From Collybia mongolica (Eukaryota > Basidiomycota > Agaricomycetes > Agaricales > Clitocybaceae): DNA of 64,000 bases. The first letter of the stretch is position 1; every line of letters starts with the position of its first letter. Made by a program: the position numbers and the translations under genes. Location of the stretch: contig JAAXNY010000005.1 in NCBI GenBank assembly GCA_013420905.1, positions 4,154,001-4,218,000 of the forward strand. Direction: 5' to 3'. The notes beneath the pieces were generated by a model. It did not search any database. It was not told the DNA's origin and saw only the letters and a program-made list of their open reading frames with translations. Below are positions 56,292-64,000 of the stretch, piece after piece.

Positions 56292-56899
56292 CTTCCGCGG
56301 ACCCGACTTGTGCAACAGTCAGTCACAGTCAACACCTCAGAAATTGCAATCTCGCGAAATTCCGGAAAACAATACCTAACTCTTCCTTTGTGAAATATTT
56401 GTTACGACATACGGGGACTTGTTTATACCTTTACATACACTTTAGGCGTTCAGGGCAGAGCGGAAGCAAACGGTGTCCAAGGACAACAGTGGCGTACATA
56501 ACTTGATACAGCCATACATGAACAAATATTCATTCCCGTCAGGGGCTAAAACCATTCAAATGAAAGTTTCAAAGGCGAGGTAAACGGCAGGCGCTCGGAC
56601 TAACTTGGATTCACACAGGTAGTTGGGGTAAATGTAGAATATATTCAATGCAATGTATGGTGCAGTTGGAATCCTATTAGCCATAGGAATTAGTGTAGAA
56701 AAACAACGGAGAGTATTCTCTGGATTCCTCGATATAAGCCTTAGTGAACTAACGAGAATGAGATAGAACGTTGGAGAACATTCCGGGGTAATTTACAGCT
56801 AACAGGCTTGTACCTTGCATGGCAAGTTTTATTTTCAACTACACATTAACGACACATCTTGCTCGTGTTTTACAGTGGGAAGAGGATCGAGTTATTACA
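56292..56899. other. 3' intergenic region between convergent genes
   Basis: The WW-like gene (plus) and the WD40 gene (minus) converge here. No coding signal. Confidence 0.5.
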
Positions 56900-58219
56900 C
56901 TATGCACCCCCAGCACCCCTCCACCATCGGACGATTCCGTCTTCGCCACCGCTCACAAAAGCCCCAACAGTCCCCACGGCTGGAGGTTTCGGACGCCAAG
57001 ACACCGACCACACCTCACCTGTGTCTTGGATCGTGGAGACGGCCGCACGCGAGCCTATGTCCCAGACCTTCATGGTTTTATCGGCGGAACTAGGATAAAT
57101 ATGTGAGCGAGAGGAAGCGGTGGTTTGCGGCCCAGTTAAATGGAGAGGAGGTTGGGGGGATATCATTATCATGACTTACCCGGACAAGCCCAGGCGGCCA
57201 TCTGGAGAGAAATCAACGCTTAAAACCCACGAAGAGTGACCTGTGAACGACGCCACGGTCCCTCCAGGTGACGATCTGACATCATGCAAGACAAGACGCT
57301 TATCATCCGAAGCACTTAACAGAAGCTTGTTTGAACAGGAGGGTTAGATGACATCTCCCTGGGTGGGCCGTGTACGTACACTGGAATCGGGCGACCAAGC
57401 AAGTGAGCGGACAGACATGGCATGGGAAGAATAAGTGGTCGTGAGTGCGCTCGTTTCTAGATCGAAGATGAAGATTTGGCCTGTTTCTGACGACATGGCC
57501 ACTCGTGTTCCGTCAGGACTCTAGGAACGTAAAGGTAAGTGTATTCAATGTAAAATTGCTAATTCACGAACATGTGAGCAGTGCATGCCGAACCTGTGCC
57601 TCCCCGATGAAAGAGTAGAAAGCCGTAGGCCGAAATTGCTGGGCTCCGCCGATCGAATAGAAACATTCCCAGAGCCACCGCAAGAGGCATATGTTTGACC
57701 CTTTGGATTCAGGGAGACCGACCAAGCTGTGAACCGATTCGAAAAAAAAAGATTAGGCAAGCGCGATTAAACAACATACAGGGTTCAGTATCATCGCCTG
57801 TTCGAACATAACTTTCATATTTCCCTGCAATTTCACCAGTGGTCAGGTCCCAAAGTGACGTTAAGCCTTCGATGCTATTGAAGATAGCTCTCTGTGCTTC
57901 TGGAGAGACGGATAATGATACGAGTCCAAGAGTGTGTTTTGGAGGGAATGGTGCATTTGGTGGATGTGGTTGGCCTGCCGAAGCTGACCATTGTTTTATA
58001 GAGCCATCGGCGGATATAGATATCGTTGTGTCTGCCCCAGTCCAAGCTATTCCCCACACTGCATCACCGTGCGCTAGATGAGTCGATAAGTTTATATTGC
58101 GATTGCAGTGAAGAATGCAGGGCTACGTTCTGAACAGTCATGCGCGTGTAAAAATGCTAAACTCTGAGGGATTGTTAATCCTGACATTCATTCACATAGG
58201 TAGAATGTATTCTGACCAT
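56900..58219 (-). CDS. Seven-bladed WD40 protein, Ski8/WDR61-like
   Basis: Minus-strand exons join around small introns; the main pieces lie at about 58038-57778, 57731-57570, 57522-57380, 57330-57181 and 57095-56900. Seven repeats can be read: HGDAVWGIAWTGAD..IKQW, LVSLSVSPEAQ..TSLWDL, AWSVSLNPKGQ..VSIRS, GMHCSHSPDGTRVAMSS..IFIFDL, VRSLAWSPDSSLLLSAS..VLHDV, HSSWVLSVDFSPDGRLG..MKVWDI and VWSVSWRPK..GIVRWW. The HGDAVW opening, the compact size and the seven repeats fit Ski8/WDR61, the beta-propeller subunit of the cytoplasmic Ski RNA-decay complex (also Rec14 in meiosis in fission yeast). The first exon is uncertain; the ATG at 58219 with a 5' intron ending at about 58039 is my best guess. Confidence 0.75.
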
Positions 58220-58419
58220 TTCGGACCTGTTTCGCGGTCGTTGAACGCAACGTCACGTCGTGGACGGCGACGACGAGAGGTCGGACTTGTCCGGTCGGAG
58301 TTCGATAATCGATTATAAGATAGATGATACCTTTAACCTTAATTTTTTCTTCACATCAACGAGAGCGGACGAAGACATCCAAAACATTTAAATCCTTTAC
58401 AGCATACAAAGCTATAAAA
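58220..58419. promoter_or_regulatory. Shared divergent promoter of the WD40 gene and RPS12
   Basis: About 200 bases separate the WD40 start (minus) from the 5'-UTR intron of RPS12 (plus). It is CpG-rich in its left half, with ACGTCACGTC near 58248, and pyrimidine-rich (ttaattttttcttcac) near 58340, as often seen upstream of ribosomal protein genes. No TATA box assigned. Confidence 0.5.
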
Positions 58420-58472
58420 GTGAGTACTAAACACATTCTCTATCATTATAAACTAATTTGCCATGATTGCAG
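58420..58472 (+). other. 5'-UTR intron of RPS12
   Basis: GTGAGT at 58420 to TTGCAG at 58472, ending one base before the start codon, with a plausible branch site (ctaatttg) about 20 bases upstream of the acceptor. Confidence 0.7.
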
Positions 58473-58473
58473 G

Positions 58474-58964
58474 ATGTCTGACGTTGGAGATGACATTCCC
58501 GTTGAAGCGCCCGCTGAGGTCGAGGTCGCCGCTGAGGCCCCCAAAGGCAAACTTTCTGTTGAAGATGCCCTTCAGGTATGCACTCACATACTATTAGTCG
58601 ATTAGAATAACTGATCTTTGTTCAGCAAGTTCTGAAAAACGCTCTCGTCCATGACGGTCTCGCTCGCGGTCTTCGTGAGTGTGCCAAGGCCTTAGACAAG
58701 CGCCAGGCCCATCTGTGTGTCCTTGTCGAGACTTGCACAGAGGCGGAGTACATTAAGCTCATCGAAGCCCTCTGCGCCGAGCACAAGATCAACCTCATCA
58801 AGGTCGGAGACGCCAAAGTCTTGGGCACCTGGGCTGGTCTGTGCAAGATCGATCGTGAGGGCAACCCTCGCAAGATCGTCGGCTGCAGCTGCGTTGTTGT
58901 GAAGGAGTATGGTGTTGAGAGCGAGGGTCTCCATGTTCTCTTGGATTACTTCAAGAACCGATAA
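58474..58964 (+). CDS. RPS12: 40S ribosomal protein eS12
   Basis: Two exons, 58474-58575 and 58626-58964, give 146 aa, the normal length for eS12. The N-terminus is acidic ([20 protein letters not shown]), as in fungal orthologues. It is followed by the L7Ae/eL30-fold core: [76 protein letters not shown] and VVVKEYG. It is a component of the small ribosomal subunit head. The intron after residue 34 has GTATGC..CAG ends. With the 5'-UTR intron this is a typical intron-bearing ribosomal protein gene; codons are GC-ended, unlike the neighbouring repeats. Confidence 0.97.
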
Positions 58965-60640
58965 ACTCACAGGTGAGAGACGACTGGCCTTTTATCTTTT
59001 TGTCATATCGTTATCGTGCGATATATGATGACAATACAGACTCCCTCAACTGAGGATTCGTCCGCTGGTGATACAAGTCTATCCGGAATCATTATACTTT
59101 GTCTGAACTTATTTCTCCGTGCTATCATATATTCATCAAGGGCTAAACTGACCACCGCGTTAACAGGCCCCTGCTCAAATACTCACACTGCCAACATAAC
59201 GTAGGGTATTTTCGAGTACGAAATAAAATCATTTAAGATTCATCATACACCTAAAGCCTGAGCTGGGATGCGATTGAAGAACACCGTATGAGGAGTATTC
59301 ATGTGACTACACGAGATAACAAGTATTTGGATAAGAATGAGTCGTATCCAGTACCAATGGGCAGAACTGGACTCTGACAATATTCATGCGAATTGTTGGC
59401 TAGGTTGCAACTTTGAACGCTCCAACAAGGGAACCATATGGCTCAATACTTCCACAGTGCCAAGGTGAATAACGACTGGACAGTTAACGAGCCGAACGCA
59501 TATAACATCTCTGTTATCTATCCAGATGCTGGCAACCTTTTTGAGGCTGCCAATCATCCTCCCCAGTCCCCACAAGTTCCGCCAACCCAAGAACGAGAAC
59601 GACGGAGAAGCGCACAGGGTTCCTGCAAGCTATGATCGTGCACAAAGTGACAAAAGGGCGCAGGCAGTGGGGATGAAAGGAGTGTCGGATGGCAACGGAA
59701 GTGAGACCTAGGATCTAGGGTGTCCTCGATCGCGACGTGGTGACGATAGGGACCAGATTGTTATATATGGAGGGCACATAGACAGGCGCTCTACTGGGTC
59801 GAGTGAAGAATTTGAGTGGGGATTTAGGGCGGTGGGCAAGATTGGGGCGAGTCATAGCGAAACTGTTTAGTGGCAACAGATTTTAAAGTCATAGGCTTTG
59901 TCTTTGACATCGGCAACTGAAACAAAAGGCATGTTTCGATAGATTACAAAGGTACTAGTACCAAGCTTTTATCGATTTCCATAAGACGTTAATAAATTCT
60001 GGGTGTGGGACCCCACACACGAAGTTCGAATTATCGATCACGACGGAAAGAACTTGATGCGGTGTTTCCCGCTACCCGATACAAGATCAAGGTGTCGTTC
60101 TTTCAACGGCGTCCGCTTCCTCCATGATCTTGTCAGATGCGGTTAGATACAGGGTTTCAGAGCTATCTATCTTTTGCTGTACCACTGGATGAGGTATAGA
60201 CCCCTAACCTTTGATACACTGGAATCTCCAAAGATGTGATAGAAACCTCAACATATGTAACTGTTGATAAAACATGAAGTTTGCATCGTCTTGCCTTGCC
60301 TTGCCATCCTTTGAGGGCTCAGCGTCGGATGGTGTGTTAGTAAGTTGTAGATAGGCTTACCCCATGGGCTTGTACATGTTTTTGGGTTGACACTGAGGTC
60401 AGACGGCGGGGCGTAGGGGGAGTCGGGACGAAATCTTGACCGTTTTTCCTAAAATAAATTCGAGTTGTTTGTTCAGAGTCGAGCAAACACAAAATCGTGG
60501 GAGTGTATAGTCATTTTTTTCAGTCGAAGTGATAAGATTGTATTTCCAATCATGACGGAGAGAACCTCATCGTTGCGACATTTGAGCTACCTATCTATGT
60601 TCCGTTTATAGTGTACAAACTAAACATTAACTAATAATTA
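58965..60640. other. Intergenic, no gene seen
   Basis: Frames at 59438-59635 and 59526-59711 have no motif. A ccttgccttgcctt run lies at 60292-60305. CpG content falls towards the right, where retroelement debris begins. Confidence 0.5.
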
Positions 60641-60644
60641 AAGA

Positions 60645-61302
60645 AGAGAGATTTATCCAAACAAGACCCTCAGCACACCAAGGGGCTTGTATTCTAGTTG
60701 TTGACTCACTTTATGACTTGGCATGCATGCAATATGGGCCAGTTATGTTGTTACTTTATTACTTGGCTAGTATAAAAAGTTTGGTTAAACTCTATCAGCA
60801 CTTGGCAGCATGATCAGTTATTTCTAACTGCATGGCACTGTCTTTTACTTCCCCTAACCTTCAACCAGGGTCATTACCTTAGTATCAGGGTAAAGGGTTT
60901 ACTTTACTGATCATTCTGGTCATTGTTTACAATGTTCCATCTTTCTGGTAGTTAGCACCAAGTATTCCTGACTAGACTTTGGCCTCAGGTTGTGCAAGAC
61001 CTGAATTAAAATTACTTCTCCTATTAATGATGACCCCTGGACTAATAATGTCATACTGCAGCAGTTACGTACATATCATTAAGATACTGAGGTTGTAACC
61101 AGGTATGGTGAATAGAACTAATAATAGTCCATACTCATAGTCCTCTGTACTCATAGATGTATTGATCATTAGACTGATTCACTCTAATTAGCCATCTTGG
61201 AGCTCAACTCTAATCCTTTCAATACCATTACTTAGTCATTAGAAATGATACTAATTGCTTTACTTGTTGTTTTACAAGTACAAACAATTTTGGACCATAT
61301 CA
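60645..61302. repeat. Partial LTR related to the one at 15965
   Basis: Read in reverse complement, the sequence from 61302 leftwards (tgatatggtccaaaattgt...) aligns with 15965 onward (tgatagggcccaaaattgt...) for roughly 600 bases. It includes the blocks around attagagttgagctcc, accataccaggttacaacctcag and aagtaattttaattcagg. Beyond about 60700 the match is lost. The fixed end at 61302 (..atatca) is a natural LTR terminus. Confidence 0.75.
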
Positions 61303-61980
61303 TTGGTTGGAGCCCACTATAAGGGATTTCCAATCATAGAAGGCAGAAGTTCCTACATTGCCAGACAGAACCTCTGTGAGAAGTTCAATTATGCAGTCAA
61401 CAACCCTCTCCACCCACAGCTCACAAGAATATTGCTTGAAGTGCACACATTGGTAACACCTTCAAACACCATTGTGCAAGGGGATTGCTTGTTCACACCA
61501 ACATTGTACAACATTGCAAATTGCAGATCAGAGTTTGTAATCACAAGCCAAATTTGTAGATCTCAAATTGGAGTCACAAGTCATAAGCCATATTGCATAT
61601 CACAGATTGGAGATCAGAAACCCAACCATTGTCTCAATATGTGCCCCATTTGTTGGAATCATGCAGGCCTATTATGCAAACATATCTATTGTACTAGTGA
61701 ACCCTATTGTGTGATCCTGAATGATGTGGCAACAATGGAAGTATATACTGGCATTGTGTAGACTAGGCATATAGTGGTCACACCTTGGTAGGGAATCCTC
61801 AGGTTGATCTCTTAGGATTTCCCCTACCAGCTGGAAGTCAGCTGACTTGTGATTGCATGTGCTCCAACTGGGGGTTGCCCTAATACATTGTCTGATCTCA
61901 CAATTAATCTACCTATTTGGATCTGGAACTATTGGTCCCTGAGCTGTCCCTTCATTCCCTAATCACCCCTGACCCCTCTA
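61303..61980 (+). other. LTR/5' leader-like sequence before a Gag remnant
   Basis: Contains cacattgg-like words (61440-61520) and the segment tgatcctgaatgatgtggcaac...tagactaggcatatag (61710-61775), which resembles 6880-6930. It is probably the LTR or 5' leader of the element whose Gag follows. No CpG dinucleotide seen. Confidence 0.4.
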
Positions 61981-61996
61981 TTGCTTCCAGCCAATT

Positions 61997-63704
61997 ATGA
62001 GTACTTCACAGGTTTTACACAGCTCCCTACTCAGAAACATAATCTGCTACTTGGATGACAACACCACATACTTCTGGTGCCAGCAGCCTACATTTGCTGA
62101 TGCTTCCAATCACTGGAAGGCATTCAAGAATGCAATCATTGCTCTGTATCCCAGTGCTATACTAGAAGAGTGCATCTGAATTATGGACTAGGACTAGCCC
62201 ATCAGGTCCACTTAGTGGAATGGTATCCATGCACTTGCAGAATTTGGGGAGTTTTTTACTATAAGTAAACAAACATTGTTGACTATCTCTCCAGAAAGAA
62301 CCACATCAGGAAAAGAGAAATTTCAATGAACTTCCTCCCAAGTGCTACCACATGACATAGCAACAGATATTGTTTTTCAGATGCAGGTCAAAAACCTGAA
62401 CCAACACATGGATGAACCCTTTGAGCTGAAGGACCTTTTTGAAATGGGAGTAATTATCATGCAAGGGACATCAGTGATTGATATCCAGAACCCCTATTCA
62501 CTAACTGCTTCTTATGCAGTGCCCACAAACCCTGCAGCACCAGTACCAAATCTATTGCCTCAAAATCCTTATGTATGTGCAGGGACAATCATCCCTTTGT
62601 TTGATGCCCTTTCTCTGTTATACCCTCAGCATCCCAGTATTGCTCTACAACAAATGTACCAACCCTATCCTCCTCAATTTCCATATCAGCAACCCATCAC
62701 ACAACCTCCTGCTGCTTGCAGCACCTATCCCTGTTACAAATTCCCTTATTATGTGCCCTATCTATCTTTTTCTTCTTTACATATTACTACTTACCCATGC
62801 TTACCAACATTGGCCAATCCTTATCCCAAGGCTATATATGTACTTCTTTTCTCACTATTACTAATGTTCTTAGTTAGCTCTTTAGCTTGACCTAGCTGAA
62901 TCAACCATATTCACTACTCTTGACTCTTGACACAAACTTGATCCTACTCATTTTACAAAGGGAGTAATGCACCTCTGAACAAACTATCTGACTTTGCCCT
63001 AAAGAGGGAGTCAGCAGACATTGGACTTGCATAGTCAATGGTCTTTGGATGGACAAATGACAAACCCAATTGACTTAGTAGATAAGGCATAAACAGCCAT
63101 AACAATCCCTACTGAATCATATCAACCACTTCTGCATGCTTCTGGAATAAAAAGTGAAGATGTAATGACTGTCACTGTATTTGCAAACCAACTTCAACCC
63201 ATCTTCCAACAATGATCCACTAGGTGGACAGAACTGCAGAAACTTTACATGCAACTTCTGCAGAACTGTAGGCCATGATGTCTGCACATGCACCATTGCT
63301 CAGCACTATAAAAACAAAAACCAGATCAAGTGCAAAAACCAGATCAAGTGCACAGCAGCCATGTTAGAAATATTCTTGCCTGAAGTACAGGAGCTGTACA
63401 GTCTGACTGTGGAATCAACATGCACAAGTATGCCAACAGTAACAAAGAATGGAACAAAGCCATTGCAGAGATTGCTGCTGCAGAATACCAGTTGTACAAA
63501 CTTCAATACAGGGCCAAGGTGAAATTTGATGGAGTCAATGTTCCCCCTCACAACAAAGGGAAGGCCAAAGAACCAGCTCAGGGTCAGCCTTCTGTGACCA
63601 ATAGCACTCAACCATCAGGGTCAATACCAGCCAACAAAGCAATGCCAGCTTCTACAGTCTTTAGCCAACAAATGTCCCATGCCAGTACCAGTTACATGCA
63701 ATGA
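61997..63704 (+). pseudogene. Decayed retrotransposon Gag, runs to right edge region
   Basis: Pieces of one Gag-like protein in several frames: VLHSSLLRNIICYLDDNTTY and HWKAFKNAIIALYPSAI (61997-62176), FELKDLFEMGVIIMQGTS (62420), then a zinc knuckle CNFCRTVGHDVCTC (CX2CX4HX4C, near 63261) and NSNKEWNKAIAEIAAAEYQL (63440). The order capsid, linker, knuckle is that of Ty3-type Gag families in mushrooms. Stops and frameshifts separate the pieces and a solo LTR is inserted at 62732-63104. No protease or RT is visible before 64000. No CpG is present over the whole stretch. Confidence 0.65.
62727..63109 (+). mobile_element. Solo LTR of the gypsy family, with target duplication
   Basis: TGTTACAAATTCCC (62732) to GCCATAACA (63104), 373 bp, matches the gypsy LTRs at 7530-8005/13996-14471 in the opposite orientation, with internal deletions. 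It is flanked by ATCCC at 62727-62731 and 63105-63109, a perfect 5-bp target duplication. It is therefore an LTR-LTR recombination product. CpGs of the intact LTR appear here as TpG or CpA. Confidence 0.92.
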
Positions 63705-64000
63705 GCCCAAAATGTGTGACAAGCCTAGCTTCCAATATATAGAGTCCATCAAGGATTGAGCAACAAGATCAAAACTATATGATTGCATTCTTGACATGGA
63801 GGTGAAGATTACCACTCATGAGCTTCTTGCTACCTCAATAGACATACACAAGCAATTCAAGGAGGCAACTACAATGTGCAAAGTTCCCACTAATGTAACA
63901 ACTTCCCATACATATGTGGCAATGGACACATGAGGGCACTTTCCACCATATTCTGGCTGGCTGCTGCAAGGCCTAGCTGAAGACAACTCCTCCTATCCCA

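Noticed and set aside
61303..61320. TTGGTTGGAGCCC after the LTR end at 61302 as a primer-binding site
   Set aside because: It would require a tRNA 3' acceptor strand that I cannot match to a usual tRNA; the LTR orientation is also unsettled.
62342..62890. A 182-codon frame that looks like one protein
   Set aside because: Its C-terminal 50 codons are the solo LTR inserted at 62732, not coding sequence.
1..64000. CRISPR array, bacterial operon or prophage
   Set aside because: Introns, LTR retrotransposons and eukaryotic gene families throughout; no regularly spaced direct repeats.

Overview
The window looks like nuclear DNA of a mushroom-forming basidiomycete (Agaricomycetes). The evidence is genes split by many 48-75 bp introns with GT..AG ends, a multi-exon secreted laccase, tandem F-box and MYND-type families, a GPCR-like seven-helix membrane protein family, and Ty3/gypsy and Ty1/copia retrotransposons. 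No bacterial-style operons are present. All gene models come from reading the sequence; splice sites were chosen by reading frame, consensus and, where possible, comparison of paralogous copies in the window.

Layout. 1-3000: no gene, but a field of strongly diverged repeats. 3043-6049: a tandem pair of four-helix membrane protein genes with a truncated third copy of the 3' end between them. 6290-7280: old LTR-like and pseudogene debris. 7281-20550: a Ty1/copia element that carries a complete Ty3/gypsy chromovirus (7530-14471, target duplication CCGAC) just inside its 5' LTR and a 1.2-kb solo LTR in its protease region. 20560-25100: a decayed transposase-like gene and a small family of uncharacterised genes and relics. 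25530-27797: two F-box/LRR-like genes. 28359-30515: an intact laccase of 12 exons (522 aa). 31960-37140: four decaying tandem copies of a MYND-finger gene. 37577-38901: mitochondrial ADP/ATP carrier. 40668-45369: an uncharacterised 587-aa gene and its tandem pseudogene. 46601-58964: a gene-dense conserved block with a seven-helix membrane protein, an alpha/beta hydrolase, a 1300-aa Myb-repeat protein, a WW-like protein, a Ski8-like WD40 protein and ribosomal protein eS12; the last two are divergently transcribed. 60645-64000: retrotransposon debris, including a solo LTR of the same gypsy family with ATCCC target duplication.

The strongest general signal is how the retroelements mutate. The two gypsy LTRs differ at 9 sites, 8 of them CpG transitions. 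The copia LTRs differ at 9-10 sites, all CpG transitions. All 13 in-frame stops recognised in the two elements are TGA, at positions where CGA is the likely ancestor. About 2.9 kb at the right end contains no CpG at all. This points to cytosine methylation followed by deamination (or a RIP-like process) on repeats, while neighbouring genes keep normal CpG. The LTR divergences (about 5% for copia, about 2% for gypsy) agree with the nesting order. The element-borne third ORF of the gypsy (zinc knuckles, env position, no stops) is the most unusual single gene.
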